In this document: in pieces, positions 1 to 10,300 of the stretch | Layout of the letters: every line of letters starts with the position of its first letter | Position numbering within the stretch: position 1 is the stretch's first letter | Assembly (NCBI RefSeq): GCF_011067745.1 | Contig: NZ_JAAMPJ010000001.1 | Coordinates: forward strand, 668,829-732,828 | DNA length: 64,000 nucleotides | Reading direction: 5' to 3' | DNA from: Lentzea alba | Lineage (GTDB): Bacteria; Actinomycetota; Actinomycetes; Mycobacteriales; Pseudonocardiaceae | The notes under the pieces: model-generated | Databases searched by the model: none | Seen by the model: the letters and a program-made list of their open reading frames with translations, nothing else | What the model was told of the DNA's origin: nothing | Made by a program: the position numbers and the translations under genes

Positions 1-1156
1 CCCGCTTGATCACCACGGTCGGCCCGAAGGTCTCCTCGGTGACCGCCAGCGAGTCCTCCGGCACGTCCGTCAGCACCACCGGCTCGACGTACGGCGGCCT
101 GATCGACTCCGGCCCGCCCACCAGCGCCTTGCCGCCGCGATCCAGCGCGTCCTGCACGTGCTCGCGGATGATCTCCACCTGCGCCGGCATCGTGATCGGC
201 CCGAGGTTCGCACTCGGCTCGCCGCCCGGCTTGAGCTTCTTCGCCCGCTTCACCACGATCTCGATGAACTCGTCGGCGACGTCCTCGGCCACGTAGATCC
301 GCTCCACGCCCGCGCACGTCTGGCCGGCGTTCGACACCGCGCCCCAGATCGCGGCCTCGGCGGCGGCGGTCAGGTCGGCGTCAGAGTCGACGATCAGCGC
401 GTCCTTGCCGCCGCACTCGACCAGCACCGGCGTCAGCGAGGCGGCGGCCGCGGCCATGACCTTCTTGCCGGTCCGGGTGGAGCCGGTGAACGCGATCTTG
501 TCGACGCCCGCGGCGCACAACGCGGCGCCCGTCTCACCGAAGCCCGTGACGACCTGGAAGACCGGGTACTCCGGCACCGCCTCGGCGAACGTCGACGCGA
601 GGAACGTGCCCACACCCGGCGTGAACTCGGACGGCTTGAACACCACGGCGTTGCCGGCGGCCAGCGCGTACGAGATCGAACCCATCGGCGTGTGCGCGGG
701 GTAGTTCCACGGCCCGATGACGCCGATGACGCCCAACGGCCGGTACTCGAGCGTCGCGCCGTGGTTGATCATCAGCATGCCCGAGGACACCCGGCGCTTG
801 CCCAGCACGCGCCCGGCGTGCCGCGCCGCCCAGTGCAGGTGGTCCATCACCAGAGCGATCTCCACGCGGGAGTCGTCGGCGGGTTTGCCGGTCTCCGCGC
901 TGATCAGCGTGATGAACTCGTCGGCGCGCTTCGACAGGACTCTGCGCCACGCGTCGAGTTTCGTCTTGCGTCCTTCGAAGCCGAGGCCGGCCCACCACGC
1001 CGCGGCCTCGCGCGCCGAGGACACCGCGTCCTCGACCTCGGCCGCCGTGTGGATCGGGTGGTGCGCGACGACTTCGCCCGTACGCGGGTCCAGTGATGCG
1101 AACCGCCGCTGCTCGCCATCGGCCGACAGCGCGCTGTCCGAAGCGGTCTGCGTCAT
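1..1156 (-). CDS. Aldehyde dehydrogenase family protein (3' end outside window)
   Basis: NAD(P)-dependent oxidation of an aldehyde to its acid is the expected activity; the substrate cannot be told. Reading leftwards from ATG at 1156 the protein starts MTQTASDSALS and runs off the window after about 385 residues. The general-base glutamate is in VLVECGGKD (Glu247) and the nucleophile in SNAGQTCAG (Cys281), 34 residues apart as in characterised ALDHs. The motif GPWNYPAHTPMG lies in the expected N-terminal cofactor region. A clear ribosome site, GGAGG, sits 6 bases before the start. The last ~80 residues are expected beyond the window edge. The family call is firm. Confidence 0.9.
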   Translation of the reverse strand, partial: MTQTASDSALSADGEQRRFASLDPRTGEVVAHHPIHTAAEVEDAVSSAREAAAWWAGLGFEGRKTKLDAWRRVLSKRADEFITLISAETGKPADDSRVEIALVMDHLHWAARHAGRVLGKRRVSSGMLMINHGATLEYRPLGVIGVIGPWNYPAHTPMGSISYALAAGNAVVFKPSEFTPGVGTFLASTFAEAVPEYPVFQVVTGFGETGAALCAAGVDKIAFTGSTRTGKKVMAAAAASLTPVLVECGGKDALIVDSDADLTAAAEAAIWGAVSNAGQTCAGVERIYVAEDVADEFIEIVVKRAKKLKPGGEPSANLGPITMPAQVEIIREHVQDALDRGGKALVGGPESIRPPYVEPVVLTDVPEDSLAVTEETFGPTVVIKR

Positions 1157-1231
1157 GGGGCCCTCCAGGTACTCGCCAGTAACCTCGACATTAACGCGTA
1201 CTCGAAGAACTTTCAGCCCCCGCCTGGTCTG

Positions 1232-2248
1232 TCACGCCGCGGGGAGCTTGGGCAGCACGGCCTTGGCGAACGTCTGAGCAGCGGCGCAGCGGTCGAGATC
1301 CTTCTCCTTCGAGGCCGCCACCTGGAACTCGACGATCTCACCGGCGTCGCCGGCGTCCTTCGTGCGCACGACGACCAGCTCGCAGGTCGGGAACGGACCG
1401 TCCTTGAACGCCTGGTAGCCCTTGACCCCGTTGCCGAGGTCCACCTCGACGGACTGGCTGTCGAACTTGCCGTCCTTCGGGATGCGCGCCGTCTTGAACT
1501 CGATCTGCATCTGCGCGCTCTGCCCGGACCACGAGCACTGGTGCAGGCCGAACGCGAGCTGCCGCGGCGACGCGCCCAGCAGCGGCGCGAGCGTCGCCTT
1601 GTCCACGATCGTGCACGGGTCGACCTCGACCGGCGACCCCTTGGAGGGGTTGTACTTCTGCGGGTTGCCCTTGAGCTTGCGGACCGCGCCCTCGAGCACC
1701 TTGCGCGCCGGTTCGCACGCCTCGCCGCCGTCGTTGCCGGTGCTCACCGAGACCCTGGCGGCCTGCGCCGGGTTCTCCTGCGTCACGACCGTGATGGCAC
1801 ACGAGTTCGTCAGCTTCTGCTCGCCGCTCTTCAGCCCGGCGAGCTGCTTGGTCGCGTTCTTCACCTCACTGGAGGTCAGCGAGTAGCCGATGTCCAGCGT
1901 GATGTTGAGCGTCTTGCCCGCCTTGTCCTTCATGTAGTTCGAGCAACGCGTGTAGCTGCTGCTGGAGTACTTCGACGGCGTGCCGACCGTCTGCAGCACG
2001 TCCTTCTCGATCAGCGCGCACGGGTTGACCAGCCGCAGCCGTTCCGCGGCGAACGCCGGCTCGACCGGCTTGTTCGGCTGCGCGGTCGGCTTGGTCGACG
2101 GATCGGCCGGCGGCGCGTCCGCACCCGCCTGCACGGTGCGTCGCGGCGAGTTGGTCTTGGCGAGACCGGGACCGGTCGCGCAACCGGCCATCAGCAACGC
2201 GGCGGCGGCGACCACGGCGGTGGCACGAAAACGAGGCACGACGTGCAC
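1232..2248 (-). CDS. DUF3558-like lipoprotein with two tandem repeats
   Basis: Predicted exported lipoprotein of unknown function. I chose GTG at 2248 because AAAGG lies 8 bases upstream; an upstream in-frame extension to 2302 lacks a ribosome site. The N-terminus is a signal peptide ending in a lipobox, LLMAGC, so the mature protein would be lipidated on that Cys. The body has two similar units, each opening with a Pro-Cys pair (NPCALIEKDVLQTVG and DPCTIVDKATLAPLLG) and each with a second Cys about 30 residues on, which fits a duplicated DUF3558-type disulfide fold. A second DUF3558-type lipoprotein, with a single unit, lies at 41720. Confidence 0.75.
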   Translation of the reverse strand: MHVVPRFRATAVVAAAALLMAGCATGPGLAKTNSPRRTVQAGADAPPADPSTKPTAQPNKPVEPAFAAERLRLVNPCALIEKDVLQTVGTPSKYSSSSYTRCSNYMKDKAGKTLNITLDIGYSLTSSEVKNATKQLAGLKSGEQKLTNSCAITVVTQENPAQAARVSVSTGNDGGEACEPARKVLEGAVRKLKGNPQKYNPSKGSPVEVDPCTIVDKATLAPLLGASPRQLAFGLHQCSWSGQSAQMQIEFKTARIPKDGKFDSQSVEVDLGNGVKGYQAFKDGPFPTCELVVVRTKDAGDAGEIVEFQVAASKEKDLDRCAAAQTFAKAVLPKLPAA

Positions 2249-2380
2249 GGTAGCGACCTTTGCGCGCGTTCGTGGCCGGTACCCCGAGTTACCCCGTGGC
2301 ACATGTCACGCAGGGCTACGGGAACGATTCAGAAGATCAACGCGATGTAGATGGTGAAGACCCCGACGAGAAGGAGAGAC

Positions 2381-2473
2381 GTGTTCAACCGAATTCGCCG
2401 CGCATTCAACTGGCTCGACGCGTGGACGATCGAGGCCTTCAACCCCGTTTACCCAGGTCGTCCCCAGTCATAG
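2381..2473 (+). CDS. Possible 30-residue small protein
   Basis: A short reading frame, GTG to TAG, preceded by AAGGAG with a 4-base spacer. It would encode a basic, aromatic peptide beginning MFNRIRRAFNWLDAW. An in-frame ATG at 2351 would give 40 residues but has no ribosome site. Its stop overlaps by 3 bases the stop of the convergent gene at 2468. It is the only gene candidate on this strand in the 220-base gap between the lipoprotein and the symporter accessory gene. I recognise no family, and chance is a real alternative. Confidence 0.35.
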   Translation: MFNRIRRAFNWLDAWTIEAFNPVYPGRPQS

Positions 2474-2704
2474 CTCCTTGAGCGGCTCCTTGTCCGTGTC
2501 CGCGAACTGAGGCCGCAACGTCGCCCACGCGGCGAACGCCGCCGCCAGCACCACCATGGCGACGCCGGCCCACAGGTTGATGTTGACCCCTTCGGCCTTC
2601 TTCAGGTCGTCGTCCGTGGTGAACCCGAGCCCGATGACGACGAGTACGACGCCGTACAGGCCGAAGAGGAAAGCGATGATCAGTCGCAGGTCGAACAACC
2701 TCAT
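2468..2704 (-). CDS. Small two-helix membrane protein, symporter partner
   Basis: 78 residues with two hydrophobic segments (about residues 6-27 and 43-63) joined by a charged loop TTDDDLKKAEG and ending in an acidic/basic tail. It begins 11 bases after the stop of the sodium/solute symporter, so the two are almost certainly co-transcribed. Small membrane proteins encoded beside transporters often act as accessory subunits; that role here is inference from position only. No catalytic motif is visible. Confidence 0.7.
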   Translation of the reverse strand: MRLFDLRLIIAFLFGLYGVVLVVIGLGFTTDDDLKKAEGVNINLWAGVAMVVLAAAFAAWATLRPQFADTDKEPLKEL

Positions 2705-2715
2705 GGCGGCCTCCC

Positions 2716-4413
2716 TCAGCCGAAGATGAAGTAGAGAACGGTCGTCAGCGCCAGCACTCCGCCACCGAGCAGGGCGGGCGAGCGGTACCAGCCCGCGTCC
2801 TCACCGGTGGTGGAGTGCGACCTGTCCTTCTTGGGCGTCAGGCTGTAGACCAGCCCGACGAGCTCGCTGTCCGGCTTCGGCCGCGTGACGAGGCTGACCC
2901 CGACGGACACGACGACGTCCACCACGAACGCGAGTCCCGCGCCCAGGAAGCTCGCGCCCTGCCCCGGCAGCTCCAGCCACTTGAGGCCGAACGACGGCTC
3001 CGAGATCGCGTAGATGAACATCGCGGTGAACGTGCCCGCGAGCAGACCCACCCAACCGGCCGTGGGCGTCATCCGCTTCCAGAACATGCCGACGATGAAC
3101 GTCGCGAACAGCGGTGCGTTGAAGAACGAGAACAACGCCTGGATGTAGTCCATGATGTTGGATCCGCCGAGCGCCGCCGCGATGAACGCCGTGCCGATCG
3201 CGAGCACGCACGCACCGACCGTGGCCAGACGTCCCACCCGCAGGTAGTACTCGTCCGGCCGGTCCTTCTTGATGTAGTCCTGCCACAGGTCGTACGTGAA
3301 GACGGTGTTGAACGAGCTGACGTTCGCCGCGACACCGGCCATGAAGCTCGCCAGCAGACCGGTGATCGCGATGCCGAGGATGCCGTTGGGCAGCAGATCG
3401 CGCATCAGCAGCGGCAGCACGTTGTTGTAGGCCACGCCACTGCTCGTGTCGCCCGCCTTGAGCTGCGCCATCTCCGGCACGATCACCGCGGCGATGATGC
3501 CGGGGATGATGATGATCGCCGGGATCAACGCCTTCGGGTACGCGCCGATGATCGGCGTGCGCTTGGCCGCCGACATCGACTTCGCCGACATCGCCCGCTG
3601 CACCTCGGCGAAGTTCGTCGTCCAGTAACCGAACGACAGGACGAAACCAAGACCGAACACCAGCCCGATGACACTCCACACCGGGTTGTCGATGCCGGTG
3701 AGCTCCGTCGCGGGCCAGGCGCTCAGCTGCTCCTGGTCCGTCACCTTCTCGACGATCCCCTGCCAGCCACCGACCTTGATCAGGCCGACGATCGTGAGCG
3801 GCGCCAGCGCGGCCACGATGACGAAGAACTGCAGCACCTCGTTGTAGATCGCCGCACTCAGACCACCGAGCGTCGTGTACGCGAGCACCACCAGCGCCGC
3901 GACGACGATGGACACCGGCAACGGCCACCCGAGCAGCGCGTCGATGATCACCGCCAGCGCGAACAGGTTGATGCCCGCGATCAGGATCTGCGCGACGGCG
4001 AAGCTGATGGCGTTGACCAGGTGAGCCGGCTTGCCGAACCGGCGGAGCATGAACTCGGGAACGCTGCGCACCTTGGAGCCGTAGTAGAACGGCATCATCA
4101 CCAGGCCGAGGAACACCATCGCGGGGATGGCGCCGATCCAGTAGTAGTGCACGGTCGCCATGCCGTACTGCGCGCCGTTCGCCGTCATGCCCATCAGCTC
4201 GAGCGCGCCGAGGTTCGCCGAGATGAACGCGAGCCCGGTGACCCACGCCGGCAACGACCGGCCGGACAGCAGGAAGTCGAGACTGGACGAGACGGATCGT
4301 CGCGCCATCACGCCGATGCCGAGCACCACCACGAAGTAGATGACGAGCAACGCGTAGTCGATCGGTCCCGCGTCAAGCCGCAGGTCCGCCTCGGCCAACA
4401 CCGACACCGGCAC
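2716..4413 (-). CDS. Sodium:solute symporter (SSS/SLC5 family)
   Basis: Integral membrane Na+-coupled uptake protein of 565 residues. The SLC5 hallmark region is near the N-terminus: a first helix YALLVIYFVVVLGIGVMARR, then FLLSGRSLPAWVTG and FISANLGALELMGMTANGAQ. About 13-14 hydrophobic helices follow. The start is taken as GTG at 4413, where GGAGG lies 7 bases upstream; an in-frame start at 4449 has none. The sugar-transporter-like branch of the family fits best, but the solute is not determinable. The small membrane gene at 2468 follows directly. Confidence 0.88.
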   Translation of the reverse strand: MPVSVLAEADLRLDAGPIDYALLVIYFVVVLGIGVMARRSVSSSLDFLLSGRSLPAWVTGLAFISANLGALELMGMTANGAQYGMATVHYYWIGAIPAMVFLGLVMMPFYYGSKVRSVPEFMLRRFGKPAHLVNAISFAVAQILIAGINLFALAVIIDALLGWPLPVSIVVAALVVLAYTTLGGLSAAIYNEVLQFFVIVAALAPLTIVGLIKVGGWQGIVEKVTDQEQLSAWPATELTGIDNPVWSVIGLVFGLGFVLSFGYWTTNFAEVQRAMSAKSMSAAKRTPIIGAYPKALIPAIIIIPGIIAAVIVPEMAQLKAGDTSSGVAYNNVLPLLMRDLLPNGILGIAITGLLASFMAGVAANVSSFNTVFTYDLWQDYIKKDRPDEYYLRVGRLATVGACVLAIGTAFIAAALGGSNIMDYIQALFSFFNAPLFATFIVGMFWKRMTPTAGWVGLLAGTFTAMFIYAISEPSFGLKWLELPGQGASFLGAGLAFVVDVVVSVGVSLVTRPKPDSELVGLVYSLTPKKDRSHSTTGEDAGWYRSPALLGGGVLALTTVLYFIFG

Positions 4414-4679
4414 GGCCCACCTCCCCGGACATCGAACAAAGTCGAACACAAGCGACCAGGAGAGGACGTTACTCCAGGTGCGCGACTTCTTACCCCAAGT
4501 GCTTGATCACCAAACCACGACCTGGGATTTGGTGCCTGCTGAAGCAGGACACGAGGACCGCGCGTGGTCGATCACGAACACTTGGATGGAAACGAAACCG
4601 TGCTGGCCCTAGATAGAGACGGTGTCAGGCGAGACAATCCGTAGTCCCGGAAGCTGGCCAACGAGGGGGGCTACGGCTC
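4414..4679. promoter_or_regulatory. Divergent intergenic region with inverted CCAAGTG motifs
   Basis: This 266-base gap must hold the promoters of the leftward symporter operon and the rightward VMAP operon. CCAAGTG at 4495-4501 is followed closely by TTGATCAC, and the mirror arrangement CGATCAC...CACTTGG ends at 4585. These could be paired operator half-sites. A small hairpin, CCTGCT-ga-AGCAGG, lies between them (4535-4548). A TAGATA box lies at about 4611 without a well-spaced -35. No coding sequence is evident. Confidence 0.35.
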
Positions 4680-6209
4680 ATGGGACTGATAGCGGGGGCT
4701 AGAGAAGCGCAACTGCGAATACAGCAAGAGCTCACCGATGCGCTGGAGCAGTGCCAGGTGTTGCGCAGTCAGGACGGCAGACAGTTGCTGACCGAGGTGC
4801 TCAGCAGTGCGCTGGACTCGCCGGTCTCCTTGCACGGCGATTCCCAGCCACGCCAGCAACTGGTGCACGTCGTGCTCGACTGCTGCGGGCAGACGGGTGG
4901 TCTGCACGGGCTGGTGGACTCCATCCGGCTGTTGGAGCCCCGGGCGCCCGCACTAGAGGAGCTGACTCTGCTGTGCGGCGAGTGGCACGCATTGCGCGCG
5001 CTGCCCACGAACGAATGGGCGCGCCTGCGCGAAACGTTGCTGACGCTGTGCCTCAGTGACGACGAGGCGACCGAGTTCGCCTTGTTGCGCAAGCTCGTGG
5101 GCATCGCCACGGAGCATCGGGTGCTCGAACTTCCCCGATCGCACCGCACCGTCTGGGCGGCTTTTCTGCACCTGGCCGGCGCCAACGCCGCGGCCAACTC
5201 ACTGCCACCGGCCATGATCTTCCTGGACTGCGTCGCGGACCAGATCGACAACGACTCGATCGCGACCGATCTCCGCCGTCTCGTGCTCACCTGGGCCGAG
5301 CAGTTCGAGCTGACCGACCGGCTCGACCGCGTCAAGGGACTCGCCGTACCGCGACCCAAGACCAGCGAACCCGGCGAGCCGAACTCGGTCTACCTCGTGA
5401 TCCAGCTCGATCCGGTGCCGGCGGATCCCGAGCGCTTCCTGTTGTCGCATTGGCGGCAGTGGGACGGCGAGCACTGGGGCGCCCACCATCAGGCCGACGC
5501 GCCGGTGCCGCGCGCCGCGCTGGAGAACGAGGTCGACCTGCTCGTCCGCGACGTGGAGATCGAACTGGGCGCCCACAAGATTCCCCCCGCGGGTGCCATC
5601 AACCTGGAGTTCGTCGTTCCCTGGGAGATGCTGAACACCCCGGTTGAGTTCTGGAAAAAGTCCTCGATGTCGCACGACACCGTTCCGCTCGCCATTGACC
5701 ACCCCGTGGTGTTGCGCAGCCTGGAGCGAATGCGGTACCGACGGGACCATCTGGCGTGGAAGCAACGCTGGAAATCCCTCACCACGCAGTCCGCGGCCAA
5801 CCGGCTGTACCAGGGCGCTCCGAGCGGCGACGACTACTTCACCATGCTCGCCACCCATCTCATGGACGACCAGATAGTGGGGTTCGTGTTGAGCGAACCG
5901 CCCAAGGATCGCGACGGAACGGCGTGGCGGGAAGCCAGCATGGCTTTCCGCGCCGGCATACCCGCGATCATCTGGGATCGCGAGGACTGCTCGTCGAAGC
6001 TCTTCCGCGAGGCGCTGGAAAGAATGCTCGACGGCGGGTCGGTGACGGACCTTCCCCAGCGCATCGCCGAACTGCGGCGCGACGCGCTGCGCCAGCACTT
6101 CAGCAAGGACATCGCACACGCGGGCACGAGCATGGCGATTCTGTGGGAGAACCCCGATCGCCTGCCGGACTCGGGACTCTGGTTCGACCCGGAGAAAGGA
6201 ACCGGCTGA
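4680..6209 (+). CDS. EAD2 + VMAP-C protein of a vWA-MoxR ternary system
   Basis: 509 residues, first gene of a three-gene operon. Residues ~12-100 form a helical domain with the effector-associated domain 2 pattern (L..ALEQC..L....GR.LL.EVL, then LVHVVLDCC and LVDSIRLLE). It is alignable by eye with the C-terminus of the cyclase-homology protein at 13649. Residues ~235-500 match the VMAP C-terminal domain: LEFVVPWEMLNTPVEFW, then HPVVLRSLERM, then WKQRW. VMAP proteins are known partners of MoxR ATPases and vWA proteins in predicted NTP-dependent conflict systems, where they are thought to couple sensing to effector control. The stop overlaps the MoxR start (TGATG). The exact biochemical role is unknown. 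Confidence 0.82.
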   Translation: MGLIAGAREAQLRIQQELTDALEQCQVLRSQDGRQLLTEVLSSALDSPVSLHGDSQPRQQLVHVVLDCCGQTGGLHGLVDSIRLLEPRAPALEELTLLCGEWHALRALPTNEWARLRETLLTLCLSDDEATEFALLRKLVGIATEHRVLELPRSHRTVWAAFLHLAGANAAANSLPPAMIFLDCVADQIDNDSIATDLRRLVLTWAEQFELTDRLDRVKGLAVPRPKTSEPGEPNSVYLVIQLDPVPADPERFLLSHWRQWDGEHWGAHHQADAPVPRAALENEVDLLVRDVEIELGAHKIPPAGAINLEFVVPWEMLNTPVEFWKKSSMSHDTVPLAIDHPVVLRSLERMRYRRDHLAWKQRWKSLTTQSAANRLYQGAPSGDDYFTMLATHLMDDQIVGFVLSEPPKDRDGTAWREASMAFRAGIPAIIWDREDCSSKLFREALERMLDGGSVTDLPQRIAELRRDALRQHFSKDIAHAGTSMAILWENPDRLPDSGLWFDPEKGTG

Positions 6210-7267
6210 TGTTGGGAGACGGCCGCAACGGAGATCAGGACGAATTACCCGGGATCCAGCGATCGCTCCCGCCCGACTGGTGGATCTACCGCGGCACGGG
6301 CCAGGTCATGTCAGCCGAGGAGCGGGACGCGAAATGGCCGGCGCCACCTCCGTGGCGAAGTTTCCGCGGCGCGCCGGACCTGGCGGCTCCCGAACTCGAC
6401 GAGCACGAGGCGCAACGCCGCCTGGGTCGCGTGCACGCCGCCCGCAGCACCGATCAGGCCGTGCTCGACCGGGTGAACGCGGCCATCGCCCTCGCCCGGC
6501 CGATCCTCGTGACGGGCCGGCCGGGTTCCGGGAAGTCGAGTCTGGCCTACTCGATCAGCAGAGAACTGGGCCTCGGCCGCGTCCTGCGCTGGCCGATCAC
6601 GAGCCGCACCACGCTGAAGTCGGGGCTGTGGGACTACGACTCGTTCGGCAGGGCGCAGGCGATCGGACTGAACGAGAACAGCTCGATCGGCAACTTCGTC
6701 CACCTCGGACCACTCGGCACGGCGTTGTTGCCCCACAAGTTGCCTCGCGTGCTCCTGATCGACGAAATCGACAAGAGCGACGTGGATCTGCCGAACGACC
6801 TCCTCAACGTGTTCGAGGAGGGCGAGTTCTCGATTCCCGAACTGATTCGCGTGCGCGACCGCGAAGCAGAAGTGGTCGTCCACACCGCCGATACCGGAAG
6901 AACGGCGCCGGTGACCGACGGAGTCGTCCAGTGCCACGCGTTTCCGCTGGTCGTCATCACCAGCAACGGCGAACGCGACTTTCCTCCTGCGTTCCTTCGC
7001 CGGTGCATCACGCTGAACATCCCCGACCCCAGCCCGAAGCGCCTTTCCGAAATGGTGCTCGCCCACTTCCCGAACAGCGACGCCGAACTGACGGAACAGC
7101 TGATCAGAATGTTCTCCGACCGAAGCAGGAAGAACGACGGGCTGGCGGCGGACCAACTGCTCAACGCCGTCCACCTGATCCGCCCCGCACTCAACGGACA
7201 GGTGGACGAGGCCACCTGGAGAGACCTGCTCGACTCCATCTGGCACCGGCTCAACTCGGGGTCGTGA
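6209..7267 (+). CDS. MoxR-type AAA+ ATPase
   Basis: 352 residues, start ATG overlapping the VMAP stop codon. Walker A GRPGSGKS is at residues 103-110, Walker B VLLIDEID has Asp185/Glu186, and a sensor-1/arginine-finger stretch ITSNGERDFPPAFLRR follows. A ~75-residue N-terminal extension precedes the AAA core. MoxR ATPases remodel partners, commonly a vWA protein through its metal-binding site; here a vWA domain lies in the next gene. The AAA assignment is certain; its role in a ternary VMAP-MoxR-vWA module is inferred from operon context. Confidence 0.9.
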   Translation: MLGDGRNGDQDELPGIQRSLPPDWWIYRGTGQVMSAEERDAKWPAPPPWRSFRGAPDLAAPELDEHEAQRRLGRVHAARSTDQAVLDRVNAAIALARPILVTGRPGSGKSSLAYSISRELGLGRVLRWPITSRTTLKSGLWDYDSFGRAQAIGLNENSSIGNFVHLGPLGTALLPHKLPRVLLIDEIDKSDVDLPNDLLNVFEEGEFSIPELIRVRDREAEVVVHTADTGRTAPVTDGVVQCHAFPLVVITSNGERDFPPAFLRRCITLNIPDPSPKRLSEMVLAHFPNSDAELTEQLIRMFSDRSRKNDGLAADQLLNAVHLIRPALNGQVDEATWRDLLDSIWHRLNSGS

Positions 7268-7331
7268 TCACCATGATCCGACCGCCGGTACGCTGCGCGC
7301 GCGGTGTCGAAATCCTAGGCCGGGACCGCCA

Positions 7332-10300
7332 GTGGACGAGTTAGGAAACAATGCGGTTCCAGATATTGCCCCCGCCTCCGCCGGAGACATCACGGCCAGA
7401 GACGTCGCCGACGCGATATGGCTGGTGCGCGCGCAAGGACTCGATGGTCAGCGCGCCTTCAGAACGGAAACCGGCGACACGGCGAGCAGAGAACCCCCGG
7501 CCTCGCGGCAGCCGGACGATCTCCGGTCGGCCGGCTCGAACTCCGCACGGCCGGCCGAGTTCGAGCCGAGAACGGTCCTGGGCCTGGCGAGCGAGCAGGC
7601 GGCCAGGATCGCGAGCCGGCGAGGTGTCACCTTCGGCGCGGCGGAACCACCCGCGCGTCTGGACCGCGCCATTCCGCGCGCCCTCCGACCGTTGAAACAG
7701 GTCGTTCCGTCCACCACCGCCAAGGAACTGGACGAGGACGCCACGGCGGCACGCGCGGTCGTCGACGCCAGGTGGCTGCCCGTCTACTCCTCGGCGGACG
7801 AACCGCGCTGGGACGTGCTGCTCATCGTCGACGACAGCGAGTCGATGCGCCTCTGGCAGGCCACCGCGCGGGAGCTCGCCGAGACGCTCAGGCGGCAGAA
7901 CGCGTTCCGCAACGTGCACGTGCGGATGCTCGGCGCCCGCGACGGACAGCCCGCGCTGAGCGGGCCGGGCGGCCAGACGCAGGCGAGAAGCATCGGCGAG
8001 GCCATCGACCCGACGCAGCGCCGCCTCGTGCTGGTGCTCACCGACGGCATCGCCGACCTCTGGCGAACCGCCGCGATGATGTCCGCCCTGCGCCGCTGGG
8101 GATCGATGCACCCGCTGGCGCTGGTGCAGGTGCTGCCGTGGTTCATGTGGCACCGCGTCGGACTCGAAGTGCACCGGGTGCGGTTGCGGTCCCGCACGGC
8201 CGGCACCCCGAGCACCCGCCTCGACTGGGAACCACAGGTCGCGGCACCGGGTGTGTTCGACGGCCTCGAGGACGCGATGCCCGTCCCCGTCGTCGAACTC
8301 GACTCCGCCGGACTCGGCTCCTGGGTGCGACTGGCCGCGGGCGGCCGGCCGGACTGGACCGACCTCGGCGCGCTCCTCGTGCCGGTGGAACCAGCCGACC
8401 TCCCGCTGAAGCACGACCGGACCGCGTCACCCGCGCGGCTGGTCGCCGACTTCAAGGCGGCCGCCAGTCCCGCCACGACGGAGCTGGCGACGTTGCTCGC
8501 CGCGGCACCGCTCGAACTGGGGCTGATGACGCGGATCCGGGAGAAGCTCCTGCCCGCCTCCCAGCCGGCCCACCTGTCCGAGTTCCTGGGCAGCCCGCTC
8601 GTGTCGCCGAGGGCCGAAGAATCCTCCAAAGGCGTGAACTTCGAGTTCAGCACAGGAGTCAGGGAAGAACTGCTCGCGGGCGGCCGCCGGGTCAACACGG
8701 CCCGAGTGCGCGAGATCGCGCACGCCTACCTCGGTGAACGCTTCGAGAACGTGCGCCAGCTCAACCGGCCTGGACTGGATGACGAAAACATCCCCGCCGT
8801 GCGGGCGAATGACGTGACACCCTTGACGGAGTCCTTCTTCACCACCGATCTCGCGGCGCAGGAGGCGTTGTCGGGCATGCACATGAGCGGCGCTCGCGCG
8901 CTCCGAAACGCCCTCCGGATGCCTGCGGGAACCTCAGCGACCACGGCCCCCGTCGGCCATGCTGAACGCGAGACCGAGCACAGATCATCGCCAACTGGAG
9001 CGACCAACCGAAATGCAGGAGGGCCCGGGGTGACCACTACCGCCGATTCCAAGGAGGCCAGGAAATCTTCCACCAGGTCGCCTGCGATATTCGGCGGCGT
9101 GCCGCCTCGAAATCCCAACTTCACCGGTAGGGAGGATCTGCTGCTACAGCTCGACGAACGTCTGGAACCAGGCGCGACCGCGGCGGTGCTGCCGCAGACG
9201 ATCCACGGGCTCGGCGGCGTCGGCAAATCCGCACTGGCGATCGAGTACGCGTATCGGCACCGGTCGAAGTTCGACATGATCTGGTGGGTTCCCGCGGAAC
9301 GCGAGGTCCAGATCGTCAACTCGCTCGTGGAGCTCGGCGCCCGTCTGGACCTCGGTGTCGGCGCGGCCGCCAACGTCGCGGTCAAACCCGTGCTGGACGC
9401 GCTCAAGGGCGGCGGAAACCGCAAGATCCCGCCGAACTGGCTGCTCATCTTCGACAACGCGGACAACCCGGACCAGGTGAGCGAGTACCTGCCGACCGGT
9501 GGCCCCGGCCGCATTCTCGTCACCTCCCGCAACTCCCAGTGGCTGAGCATCGCCCGTCCCCTCGAGGTCAAGGTGTTCGAGCGCCAGGAAAGCGTGCAGC
9601 TGCTGAAACGCCGTGGACCCGACCTCACCGACGAGGACGCGAGCCGCCTCGCCGACGCGCTCGGCGATCTCCCGCTGGCGATCGCTCAAGCCGCGGCATG
9701 GCGCGCGGAGACCGGCATGCCCGCGAACGAATACCTCGAACTGCTGAAGGACAAACAGCTGGAACTGCTCGACGCGACGACGAGCCTCGACTATCCGACC
9801 TCGGTGGCCGCGGCGTGGAACCTGTCGCTGGACGAACTGCAGCAGAGAAACCCCGCGGCCCTCAGCATCCTGCAGACCTGTGCCTTCTTCGCACCCGAGC
9901 CGGTGCCCAGGTCGATGTTCACCAACGCCCGGCAGATCGACGTGAAACCCGAGCTGAAACGCGCTCTGCGGGACCGGCTTCGGTTCAACGAGGTGATCCG
10001 GGACATCAACCGCTTCGCGCTCGCGCGAGTCGACCACCGCTCGAACTCGATTGAAATGCACCGCCTGGTTCAGACGGTGTTGATCAACCAGATGTCGGAG
10101 AACGAACGCGACACCATGAGGCACGCGGCTCACCTGATTCTCGCTGCCAACGACCCGAACGCGCCGGACGACTCCGACTTCTGGTCGAAGTACGCCGAGC
10201 TGCACACGCACGTGATCAAGTCCAACGCGATCGAGTCCGAGGACCAGTCGGTCCGGGATCTCGTCTACAACCTCGTGCGATTCCTCTACTTCTGGGGTGA

